Shown here one piece after another: positions 17,781-25,291 of a stretch of 64,000 nt of DNA (position 1 is its first letter; each line of letters begins with the position of its first letter). The notes beneath the pieces are model-generated. The model did not search any database and was not told where the DNA came from. It saw only the letters and a program-made list of their open reading frames with translations. This DNA is from Sediminicola sp037203765 (GTDB lineage: Bacteria > Bacteroidota > Bacteroidia > Flavobacteriales > Flavobacteriaceae): the NCBI RefSeq assembly GCF_037203765.1, contig NZ_JBBCAS010000006.1, positions 226,423 through 290,422 of the forward strand. Direction: 5' to 3'. The position numbers and the translations under genes were made by a program.

Positions 17781-18137
17781 ATGAAAAAAGGAATTTTAGC
17801 AATGGCAATGTTATGTTTCTCCTTGGCGACCTTCGCTCAGGACAAGAATAAGAAATTGACCATGGAAGTTGATGGGAAATGTGAGATGTGCAAAATGCGT
17901 ATCGAAAAGGCAGCTCTGGGCGTGCCCGGGGTAAAGTATGCCACATGGGATATCCCTTCACACCAATTGTCCCTGATCATGGATGAGCGAAAGACCAATG
18001 CCATGAAGGTAAAAACTGCGATAGTGGCAGTAGGCCATGATACCAAGGAGCTGAAGGCAACCCAGGAATCTTATGACCAGGTGCATCCCTGTTGCCGTTA
18101 CCGTGAGGACAATTCGGACGATAGTAAAAAGCATTAA
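17781..18137 (+). CDS. Exported heavy-metal-associated (HMA) domain protein
   Basis: 118 aa. Signal peptide (about 1-20, ending TFAQ) followed by an HMA-like fold with the metal-binding motif C-E-M-C at Cys34-Cys37 inside VDGKCEMCKMR. The C-terminal tail carries HPCCRYRED, a second possible metal site. HMA domains bind Cu(I) or other soft metals; the export signal puts this one in the periplasm, where it could take metal from the receptor encoded 59 bp upstream. It closes the group and is followed by a strong terminator shared with groEL. Confidence 0.88.
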   Translation: MKKGILAMAMLCFSLATFAQDKNKKLTMEVDGKCEMCKMRIEKAALGVPGVKYATWDIPSHQLSLIMDERKTNAMKVKTAIVAVGHDTKELKATQESYDQVHPCCRYREDNSDDSKKH

Positions 18138-18140
18138 AAC

Positions 18141-18175
18141 AAAAAAACGCTCTGGATTCCAGAGCGTTTTTTTTT
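18141..18175. terminator. Bidirectional terminator between the HMA gene and groEL
   Basis: Perfect 8-bp stem CGCTCTGG / CCAGAGCG (18148-18155 and 18159-18166) with a 3-nt loop, flanked by seven A on the left and nine T on the right. It can stop transcripts from both convergent genes. Confidence 0.9.
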
Positions 18176-18196
18176 ATATATCCGATGTGTTCACCA

Positions 18197-19825
18197 TTAC
18201 ATCATTCCTGGCATACCGCCACCCATTGGTGGACCTGCAGGAGCATCTTCCTTAATGTCTGTCAAAGCACATTCTGTGGTCAAGATCATTCCGGCAACAG
18301 AAGCGGCATTTTCCAACGCAACCCTTGTCACTTTCTTGGGATCTATGATACCTGCTTTAAGCATGTCTACATAAGTTTCGGACTTGGCATCGTAACCGAA
18401 GTGACCTTTGCCTTCCAATACTTTTGCTACAACTACTGAGCCTTCACCACCTGCGTTTTCTACGATGGTTCTCAAAGGAGCCTCTATAGCTCTTGCAACA
18501 ATCTGCAATCCTGTTTCTTCGTCTGCATTTTCTGCCTTTATGGAAGCGAGAACTGCTTTGGCGCGTACTAGGGCAACACCACCACCGGCAACAATACCTT
18601 CTTCAACTGCTGCTCTTGTGGCGTGTAGGGCATCATCCACACGGTCTTTTTTCTCCTTCATCTCCACTTCAGAGGCGGCACCTACATAAAGTACTGCAAC
18701 ACCACCGGCCAATTTGGCCAAACGCTCTTGAAGCTTCTCTTTGTCGTAATCAGATGTAGTGCTCTCAATCTGAGATTTGATCTGGTTTACCCTTGTTTTG
18801 ATGTCACTTGCATTACCAGCACCGTTGACAACAGTTGTGTTGTCCTTGTCTATGGTCACTTTTTCACAAGTACCCAACATATCCAAAGTGGCGTTCTCCA
18901 ATGAGAAACCTCTTTCTTCAGAAATAACGGTTCCGCCGGTCAAGATAGCGATGTCTTCCAACATGGCTTTTCTCCTATCTCCAAAACCTGGAGCTTTAAC
19001 AGCCGCAATCTTTAGGGAACCTCTCAATTTGTTCACCACCAAAGTAGCCAACGCCTCTCCGTCAACATCTTCAGCAACGATCAAGAGCGGTTTGCCTGAC
19101 TGGGCTACTGGTTCCAATACAGGAAGAAGATCCTTCATGGAAGAAATTTTCTTATCGAACAATAGAATGTACGGGTTCTCCAAGTTGGTCATCATCTTTT
19201 CAGAATCTGTTACAAAATATGGAGAAAGGTACCCTCTGTCAAATTGCATACCTTCCACAACATCTACATAGGTATCTGTTCCTTTGGCTTCCTCTACGGT
19301 GATAACACCTTCTTTTCCTACCTTACCGAATGCTTGGGCAATTAACTCCCCAATAGTATCGTCGTTGTTGGCGGAAATAGAAGCTACTTGTTTTATTTTT
19401 TCAGAAGAATCGCCGACTTTTTTGGTCTGCTTGGCCAAATCGGCAACGATGGACTCAACAGCCTTGTCTATACCTCTTTTAAGATCCATTGGATTGGCAC
19501 CAGCGGCTACGTTCTTTAAACCTTCTTTAACGATGGCTTGAGCAAGTACGGTTGCCGTTGTTGTACCGTCACCTGCAAGATCGTTGGTTTTGGAAGCAAC
19601 TTCCTTAACCATTTGTGCACCCATGTTCTCAAGGGGGTCTACCAATTCTATTTCTTTTGCAACGGTAACACCATCCTTGGTCACCATAGGGGCTCCAAAG
19701 GATTTGCTGATGATAACGTTTCTACCTTTAGGGCCTAAGGTAACTTTTACCGCATTTGCCAAAGCGTCTACACCTCTTTTTAGGCCATCACGTGCTTCAA
19801 TATCAAATTTTATATCTTTTGCCAT
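18197..19825 (-). CDS. groEL: Chaperonin GroEL
   Basis: 542 aa, full length, ending in the Gly-Met-rich tail (GGGMPGMM). Cytoplasmic 60-kDa chaperonin that folds proteins in an ATP-driven double ring with GroES. ATP site GDGTTTATVLAQ near residue 86 and the family signature AAVEEGIVAGGG near 404 are clear. It follows groES by 21 bp in one operon. Confidence 0.99.
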   Translation of the reverse strand: MAKDIKFDIEARDGLKRGVDALANAVKVTLGPKGRNVIISKSFGAPMVTKDGVTVAKEIELVDPLENMGAQMVKEVASKTNDLAGDGTTTATVLAQAIVKEGLKNVAAGANPMDLKRGIDKAVESIVADLAKQTKKVGDSSEKIKQVASISANNDDTIGELIAQAFGKVGKEGVITVEEAKGTDTYVDVVEGMQFDRGYLSPYFVTDSEKMMTNLENPYILLFDKKISSMKDLLPVLEPVAQSGKPLLIVAEDVDGEALATLVVNKLRGSLKIAAVKAPGFGDRRKAMLEDIAILTGGTVISEERGFSLENATLDMLGTCEKVTIDKDNTTVVNGAGNASDIKTRVNQIKSQIESTTSDYDKEKLQERLAKLAGGVAVLYVGAASEVEMKEKKDRVDDALHATRAAVEEGIVAGGGVALVRAKAVLASIKAENADEETGLQIVARAIEAPLRTIVENAGGEGSVVVAKVLEGKGHFGYDAKSETYVDMLKAGIIDPKKVTRVALENAASVAGMILTTECALTDIKEDAPAGPPMGGGMPGMM

Positions 19826-19846
19826 TTTCTTAGTTGTTTTTTTTGA

Positions 19847-20125
19847 TTAAATAATTGCAAAAATGTCACTTTCGCGCATGATAAGGTAATCCTTACCTTC
19901 CAATTTTAATTCTGTGCCGGCATACTTTCCGTAAAGAACCGTATCACCCACCTTTACTGTTATCTTGTCGTCTTTAGTTCCTGGACCAACGGCCACTACC
20001 TTGCCTTGTTGTGGTTTTTCCTTTGCAGTCTCCGGAATGTATATTCCCGAAGCAGTTTTTGTTTCAGCAGCCATAGGCTCTATAAGAACCCTATCCGCTA
20101 ATGGTTTAATGTTAACTTTAGACAT
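19847..20125 (-). CDS. groES: Co-chaperonin GroES
   Basis: 92 aa. Lid of the GroEL chamber. It has the N-terminal KPLADRVLIEP, the mobile loop around ETKTASGIYIPETA and GTKDDKITVKVGDTVLYGKYAG. It is the first gene of the groESL operon. No CIRCE inverted repeat is present in the 130 bp upstream, so control by HrcA at this site is not supported. Confidence 0.99.
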   Translation of the reverse strand: MSKVNIKPLADRVLIEPMAAETKTASGIYIPETAKEKPQQGKVVAVGPGTKDDKITVKVGDTVLYGKYAGTELKLEGKDYLIMRESDIFAII

Positions 20126-20204
20126 ATTTTTAGTTTTTAAATTTTAATTTCTGGTTACCATAAGGCAGAAATTATGCCATTGGTGTAAAACTGACATATT
20201 GTAA

Positions 20205-20243
20205 AACAAAAATGCCAGCTTGTCATTCAGGCTGGCATTTTTA
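20205..20243 (-). terminator. Terminator of the miaB-secG operon
   Basis: On the minus strand a perfect 9-bp stem AATGCCAGC / GCTGGCATT (20211-20219 and 20231-20239) closes an 11-nt loop and is followed by a T-rich run. It lies 24 bp after the secG stop. Confidence 0.85.
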
Positions 20244-20262
20244 GTATGTTATATCGTGTATT

Positions 20263-20619
20263 TTATTCCTCGTTATTCACAGGAGCAGCTTCGTCCGTTG
20301 TTGGTAAAGCTTCCGGTAGACTTTCTGGAACCGTTGTTTCTATGTCATCACCTTGTAATAACTTGGATTCGTTGGTTCCCAAACTGCCTTTTAAGGCCAC
20401 ATTGGACAATAGGATCAGAACAATCAATAAGGTTGCCAAAGTCCAGGTACTCTTGTCCAAGAAGTCTCCCGTCTTTTTAACGCCACCAACTACTTGGTTT
20501 CCACCGCCACCAAAAGATGAAGATAGTCCGCCTCCTTTAGGGTTTTGTACCATAATAACCAACACCAATAGTAGGCAAACAACAATGATAAGAATCAGGA
20601 AAATTGAAAATGTACTCAT
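20263..20619 (-). CDS. secG: Preprotein translocase subunit SecG
   Basis: 118 aa. Two hydrophobic helices (about 3-24 and 55-75) separated by VQNPKGGGLSSSFGGGG, the conserved SecG loop, then an acidic C-terminal tail rich in Glu, Pro and Thr that is usual in Bacteroidetes. SecG aids SecYEG translocation at the inner membrane. It is the last gene of the operon, 7 bp after the TPR gene. Confidence 0.95.
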   Translation of the reverse strand: MSTFSIFLILIIVVCLLLVLVIMVQNPKGGGLSSSFGGGGNQVVGGVKKTGDFLDKSTWTLATLLIVLILLSNVALKGSLGTNESKLLQGDDIETTVPESLPEALPTTDEAAPVNNEE

Positions 20620-20626
20620 TATATTA

Positions 20627-21559
20627 TTAGTTTTCTTTTTGTATTTTCTCTACCGTTTTTATTCGGTCAGCAAAGAAACTACTTTTTTCTGGATATTTCA
20701 AACTTAAAATTTTGTAAGCCTGTATTGCTTTCTTGTACTTTTTTTGCTCTAAATATACTTTTGCCAAGGTCTCTGTCATGAGTTCATTCTTGTCCATTTT
20801 CAAGGACTCTGAAATATCTACCTTATCTATCTTCTCCTTGGGAACAATTTTGGGGTTGTTTTCGATGAACTTGTCAATGAGGTCAAATTTCTTCCTTTTG
20901 GCCAGATCTTCGATCTCTTCGGTAGGTTCGTCTGCCTCCTTGTACGCTTTGGTTTGGTCTTCCTCCTTTTTATGGGGTTCTCTCTCAATGGGGGTGGCCG
21001 AAGTCAGTTGAAGCCATTCCGTAAAGGAGTATTTTTCTTTTTTTGTAAATGGTAGGGGCTTGCCAATTTCCAATTCTTTTTCGGCCTCTTTTCTCGCATC
21101 GGCGATGGCCTGGTCCACATGGGGGTCCATGGACTTAAATAGGGCGGGGTCCAATATCTGCTCTGCTTCCTTTACGTTCTGTGGCAATGGTTTGTCCTCG
21201 GAACGGTCATTGAGCAGGGTTTCAATAGGGGTGTCGGCAGCCACTTCTTCTGCGACAATCTCATGCTCCTTAATGGATAGGCTCCTCCCCGAAATTGAAT
21301 CGGCAATGGCATTTTGGAGAAAATCCCTGGAAGTGATAAAATCAAAAAGTACATCCCTGTCCGTGGTATGGGCAGCGGTGATTTTCAGGGCATTGTTGAA
21401 TTTGAAACTGTTCAGATTCTTAAGGCCTTTTAAATGAATGGCCCTGGCCGCCTGAAAATAGGGGTACTCTTCAATGATGTCCTCCAAATGCTTTGTCTGC
21501 ACGGGAGAAACCACTTTGTTTGGATGTTGCAATAAAAATGTAAAATCCGATACGTTCAT
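20627..21559 (-). CDS. Tetratricopeptide-repeat-containing protein, unknown function
   Basis: 310 aa, no signal peptide, so cytoplasmic. The N-terminal 75 residues form a conserved helical region (HPNKVVSPVQTKHLEDIIEEYPYFQAARAI) of a kind found in flavobacterial proteins at this locus. The middle is acidic and low in complexity. The C-terminus has a TPR-like unit (ETLAKVYLEQKKYKKAIQAY). It lies 6 bp after the lptE-like gene and 7 bp before secG, which ties it to envelope protein export, but no function is known. Confidence 0.8.
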   Translation of the reverse strand: MNVSDFTFLLQHPNKVVSPVQTKHLEDIIEEYPYFQAARAIHLKGLKNLNSFKFNNALKITAAHTTDRDVLFDFITSRDFLQNAIADSISGRSLSIKEHEIVAEEVAADTPIETLLNDRSEDKPLPQNVKEAEQILDPALFKSMDPHVDQAIADARKEAEKELEIGKPLPFTKKEKYSFTEWLQLTSATPIEREPHKKEEDQTKAYKEADEPTEEIEDLAKRKKFDLIDKFIENNPKIVPKEKIDKVDISESLKMDKNELMTETLAKVYLEQKKYKKAIQAYKILSLKYPEKSSFFADRIKTVEKIQKEN

Positions 21560-21565
21560 ACCTAT

Positions 21566-22084
21566 CTACCAATCTGCTAAGGATGCATTAAAAATATCTT
21601 GGGTTATCCTTTCAAAGATAACTTCATGTGCCTCGCCTTTTACACTATCCAATAGGGTGTTGGCATCATAATCATAAAAGAACGAAAAATTCTTCTCAAA
21701 ATCAGCATCTTCTTTGGTCTTATTGAAGAACCTGACCTTTACCCCAATGGTGAGCCTGTTCTGAGCGGCCGTCTGATTGGAGGTTGCTGTCATGGGTGCA
21801 ACCCGATATTCAATGATTTCACCTTCGTAGGTCAAATCGCCACCGGTGGTGACCAGGTCAAGACTGGTCTGGTTCAGTATGAGATCTTGCAGTGCCAAGG
21901 TAAAATCCCTGTCCAGATTGGGTTCAATGGTGGATCCGGGGCTTTGTGCCGCATAATTCTGAAAGTAGTTAACCTGAAAGGTCTTGGCGGTTCCTACGTT
22001 TCCCCCGGTAAAGTTGTACACGCCACATCCCTGCAGGGTGAACATAACCGTAAGGATCACCGCTATATTTTTTATTCTGGTCAT
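21566..22084 (-). CDS. lptE: LptE-family LPS-assembly lipoprotein
   Basis: 172 aa. Lipoprotein signal with L-Q-G-C lipobox (Cys20), then GVYNFTGGNVGTAKTFQVNYFQNYA and a DLVTTGGDLTYEGEIIEY segment that match Bacteroidetes LptE-like proteins. LptE plugs the LptD barrel that inserts LPS into the outer leaflet. Sequence identity to the proteobacterial protein is low, so the name is by family resemblance and genome context. It starts 1 bp after the stop of the sigma-54 activator gene. Confidence 0.8.
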   Translation of the reverse strand: MTRIKNIAVILTVMFTLQGCGVYNFTGGNVGTAKTFQVNYFQNYAAQSPGSTIEPNLDRDFTLALQDLILNQTSLDLVTTGGDLTYEGEIIEYRVAPMTATSNQTAAQNRLTIGVKVRFFNKTKEDADFEKNFSFFYDYDANTLLDSVKGEAHEVIFERITQDIFNASLADW

Positions 22085-22085
22085 A

Positions 22086-23369
22086 TTATAGATTGTATTG
22101 TTTGATCTTGCGGTACAGGGTCCGCTCCGATATACCCAACTCCGCTGCAGCGGCTTTGCGTTTGCCCTTGTTGCGCTCCAATGATTTTTTGATCAATTCA
22201 ATTTCCTTTTCATGTAAAGATAGGGTTTCCTCTTCTTCTATTTCTTCTGCAAAATGATACTTGTCCTCTTGAACGGATTTAGGGCTAGGGGTGGGACTTT
22301 CCATTTTTGGTTCGGGAAGGCTCAACACCTCCAGCTCACTGCTCTGTTCCTCCGCTTCCGAATAGTCCTCACTGTCGTCCTTTCCGTATATTTTACGGAT
22401 CAGGTTCTCGTTCTCTTCCTGCACTTTTTCCGTGTCATTGTTCTTTAAAAGTTCCAGGGTCAATTTTTTCAGATCGTTCAGGTCGCCCTTCATATCAAAC
22501 AACACTTTGTAGAGTATTTCGCGTTCGTTGCTGAACTCACTCTCCTTGCGTTCCTGTTTGATGACCGCAGGTAAATTGGATCCACTGGCATTGGGAAGGT
22601 AACCGTTCAATGTAGCAAAATTAATGGATCTCTGCTCCTCCAATACCGAGATTTGCTCGGCTATGTTCCGCAACTGTCGGATGTTGCCAGGCCAGCGGTA
22701 TTTTAATAGGAGCTCAACGGCATCCTCCTCTAGGCGGATGGTGGGCATTTTATATTTCTGTCCGAAGTCGGATGCAAATTTTCTGAACAATAAATGGATG
22801 TCATCCTTTCTGTCCCGTAACGGGGGAATGTTGATTTCAACCGTACTTAACCTATAATAAAGGTCCTCCCTGAATTTTTCCTTCTTGATCGCCTCAAACA
22901 TGTTCACGTTGGTAGCGGCCACGATACGGACGTCCGTTTTTTGCACCTGTGAGGAACCTACTTTTAAAAACTCCCCATTTTCCAAGACCCTTAGGAGCCG
23001 CACCTGCGTGGTTAGGGGCAATTCCCCCACTTCATCCAAAAATATGGTCCCCCCATCGGCAACTTCGAAATACCCACTGCGGGTGGCGGTTGCCCCGGTG
23101 AAGGCTCCTTTTTCGTGTCCGAAAAGTTCACTGTCTATGGTGCCTTCTGGAATGGCTCCGCAGTTCACCGCAATATATTTGGCGTGTTTTCTATGGGACA
23201 GGGCGTGGATGATCTTTGGCATGGCTTCCTTTCCCACACCACTTTCACCAGTGACTAAAACGGAAATATCGGTAGGCGCTACTTGGATAGACTTTTCTAT
23301 GGCCCTGTTGAGCTTAACATCGTTCCCGATGATTTCAAATCGTTGTTTTATGGCTTGTACCGATTCCAT
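22086..23369 (-). CDS. Sigma-54-dependent transcriptional activator without a receiver domain
   Basis: 427 aa from ATG 23369; a GTG at 23399 would add ten residues. The AAA+ domain begins near the N-terminus: Walker A GESGVGKEA (41-49), the sigma-54 contact loop GAFTGA (88-93), Walker B GGTIFLDEVGE (106-116). An acidic, Glu-rich linker follows (about 300-395), and the end is a Fis-type helix-turn-helix (RKAAAAELGISERTLYRKI). There is no N-terminal sensor or receiver domain, so its activity must be set by level or by a partner protein. It would activate RpoN promoters. It sits 68 bp after miaB and 1 bp before the lptE-like gene. Confidence 0.92.
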   Translation of the reverse strand: MESVQAIKQRFEIIGNDVKLNRAIEKSIQVAPTDISVLVTGESGVGKEAMPKIIHALSHRKHAKYIAVNCGAIPEGTIDSELFGHEKGAFTGATATRSGYFEVADGGTIFLDEVGELPLTTQVRLLRVLENGEFLKVGSSQVQKTDVRIVAATNVNMFEAIKKEKFREDLYYRLSTVEINIPPLRDRKDDIHLLFRKFASDFGQKYKMPTIRLEEDAVELLLKYRWPGNIRQLRNIAEQISVLEEQRSINFATLNGYLPNASGSNLPAVIKQERKESEFSNEREILYKVLFDMKGDLNDLKKLTLELLKNNDTEKVQEENENLIRKIYGKDDSEDYSEAEEQSSELEVLSLPEPKMESPTPSPKSVQEDKYHFAEEIEEEETLSLHEKEIELIKKSLERNKGKRKAAAAELGISERTLYRKIKQYNL

Positions 23370-23437
23370 TGCTTTAGGTTCATTTAAGATATTGAACACC
23401 GTAAATACTGTTCCTCTCCTTGTTTATTGACTCTTTT

Positions 23438-24883
23438 CTAGTTGTTGTCACTGTAGCCCACAGCTTCCCCTATCAGGGTTGCTGAGGTGCAGGCATTGAT
23501 TTTTACGTTTACAAAATCGCCCACCCTATAATTTCCTTTCGGAAAAACAACCACCGTACTTTGGGAATTTCTTCCCATCCAGTCCGATTCTGATTTTTTT
23601 GAAGTGCCTTCTATAAGTACCTCTTCAATTTTTCCCACATGCTGTTTGGTTCTAAAGTGGCCATGTTCTCTTTGAAGGGCAATGATTTCGGCCAGTCTTC
23701 TTTTTTTGACAGGCTCCGGTACGTCGTCCTCCATCTTTCGCTCGGCCAAGGTGCCCGGCCTTTCCGAATAGGCATACATATACCCAAAGTCGTACTTTAC
23801 CTTTTCCATTAGGGACAAGGTGTCCTGGTGATCCTCCTCTGTTTCTGTCGGGAAACCTGAGATCATATCCTGGGAAATGGAACAGTCCGGGATTATCTGC
23901 CTTATATTGTCTATTAGTTCAAAGTATTCTTCCCTGGTATGCAATCTGTTCATTGCTTTTAGGATCCTATTGCTTCCGCTCTGTACCGGCAGGTGTATAT
24001 AGTTGCATATATTTCTGTGCTTGGCCATCACACGAATCACATCCAAGGTCATATCCTGGGGGTTGGAGGTGGAAAAGCGTATTCTCAGCTTGGGTTGCGC
24101 AATGGCGACCATATCCAAAAGATTGGAGAAATTAACGGCAGTGGCCTTTTGCATCTCACTGGCGTTTTCAAAATCTTTTTTCAAGCCCCCGCCATACCAT
24201 AGGTAGCTATCCACATTTTGTCCCAATAAGGTAACCTCTTTAAAGCCTTTGGAGCAGAGGTCGTTTACCTCCTCCAAGATTGATTGTGGGTCTCTACTGC
24301 GTTCGCGCCCCCTGGTAAAAGGAACAACACAGAAGGTGCACATATTGTCACACCCACGGGTAATGGACACAAAGGCTGAAACTCCGTTTGACTGAAGTCG
24401 CACTGGCGCAATATCCCCATAGGTTTCTTCTTTGGAAAGGATTACGTTTACGGCATTTCTGCCTTCATCAATTTCTTGAATCAGATTGGGAAGGTCCTTA
24501 TAGGCATCGGGGCCTACCACCATATCCACTATTTTTTCCTCTTCCAAAAGCTTGGTTTTCAAACGTTCTGCCATACAGCCCAAGACCCCAACCTTCATCT
24601 GTGGCCTGTGTTTCTTCACGGCATTGAACTTTTCCAACCGCTTGCGAACCGTAAGCTCCGCTTTTTCTCTGATGGAACAGGTGTTCACTAGAACAAGGTC
24701 TGCTTCTTCTAGGTTATCCGTGGTGTTGAACCCTTCATTGGCCAGAATGGAAGCCACAATTTCACTGTCTGAAAAGTTCATGGCGCAGCCATAACTTTCT
24801 ATGTAAAGATTGCGCTTGTTTTCCTGGTTTTTCGCTACGGAAAGGGGTGTTCCCTGAACCGCTTCGTCTATTGTCTTCTCCAT
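23438..24883 (-). CDS. miaB: tRNA-2-methylthio-N6-dimethylallyladenosine synthase MiaB
   Basis: 481 aa. Radical-SAM methylthiotransferase that converts i6A37 of tRNA to ms2i6A37. The N-terminal auxiliary cluster cysteines are Cys33, Cys69 and Cys103; the radical-SAM motif CxxxCxxC is Cys178, Cys182, Cys185 in TRGCDNMCTFC. A TRAM domain closes the protein (GKIEEVLIEGTSKKS). It is the first gene of the operon ending with secG. Confidence 0.97.
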   Translation of the reverse strand: MEKTIDEAVQGTPLSVAKNQENKRNLYIESYGCAMNFSDSEIVASILANEGFNTTDNLEEADLVLVNTCSIREKAELTVRKRLEKFNAVKKHRPQMKVGVLGCMAERLKTKLLEEEKIVDMVVGPDAYKDLPNLIQEIDEGRNAVNVILSKEETYGDIAPVRLQSNGVSAFVSITRGCDNMCTFCVVPFTRGRERSRDPQSILEEVNDLCSKGFKEVTLLGQNVDSYLWYGGGLKKDFENASEMQKATAVNFSNLLDMVAIAQPKLRIRFSTSNPQDMTLDVIRVMAKHRNICNYIHLPVQSGSNRILKAMNRLHTREEYFELIDNIRQIIPDCSISQDMISGFPTETEEDHQDTLSLMEKVKYDFGYMYAYSERPGTLAERKMEDDVPEPVKKRRLAEIIALQREHGHFRTKQHVGKIEEVLIEGTSKKSESDWMGRNSQSTVVVFPKGNYRVGDFVNVKINACTSATLIGEAVGYSDNN

Positions 24884-25052
24884 GGTTTCGTAATTGCCTT
24901 TAACCCAAATAGGCGTGCAAAGATAGGATTAATTGAAGATTCGTGACAATTTGACAGTTAAATATTTATCAAAAATCGGTAGAAACCATCTGTCAATACC
25001 TGCATCGCTTGTCAGGTTTTGGTTAGTCCTTATTATATATGCGTTACAAGGG

Positions 25053-25226
25053 TCAAGGTTGTCTTTGTGCTTCTTCGAGGGCAGGTCCTTGTCATGGTGC
25101 TAGTGCACGTGGAATGAATAGTGCTGTTCTTCATGGGTCGTGGGGGTTAAGTTCCTTGAATTTAGAGTGATAAAAAGAACATAAAATAAGATCGGTAAGC
25201 TCGGTGAAAGGATGCTTTTTTTATAT
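25053..25226 (+). ncRNA. Possible small structured RNA upstream of topA
   Basis: A GC-richer block has pairing ends TCAAGG (25053-25058) and CCTTGA (25154-25159), an inner GTGC-TAGT-GCAC hairpin (25097-25108) and a GAATGAA / TTCTTC hairpin (from 25112). A TTG (25019) followed 15-20 nt later by TATATGCG resembles a promoter, and AAGCTC / GATGCTT followed by eight T (25197-25222) could end the transcript. The 107-nt span between the pairing ends is the kind of length expected for a 6S-like RNA of Flavobacteriia, but I cannot verify any family consensus. The strand is inferred from the T-run. Confidence 0.25.
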
Positions 25227-25264
25227 GTGACGCAAGGATAAAGCGTTAAATAAAAAAATTGATA

Positions 25265-25272
25265 TACTTTTG
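25265..25272 (+). promoter_or_regulatory. Candidate -7 box for topA
   Basis: TACTTTTG matches TAnnTTTG exactly and ends 19 bp before the topA ATG. The -33 position shows only TTA (25246). Confidence 0.5.
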
Positions 25273-25291
25273 TGGCAACAAAAAAGATTGA

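Larger units (their letters stand above)
24884..25291. other. 408-bp intergenic region between divergent miaB and topA
   Basis: No protein-coding signal was seen. It holds the two outward promoters and, in its middle, a possible structured RNA (separate entry). Stretches at both ends are AT-rich, the central 130 bp are clearly more GC-rich, which is unusual for a plain promoter region here. Confidence 0.6.

Noticed and set aside
20126..20260. Search for a CIRCE element in front of groES.
   Set aside because: No TTAGCACTC-type inverted repeat is present.
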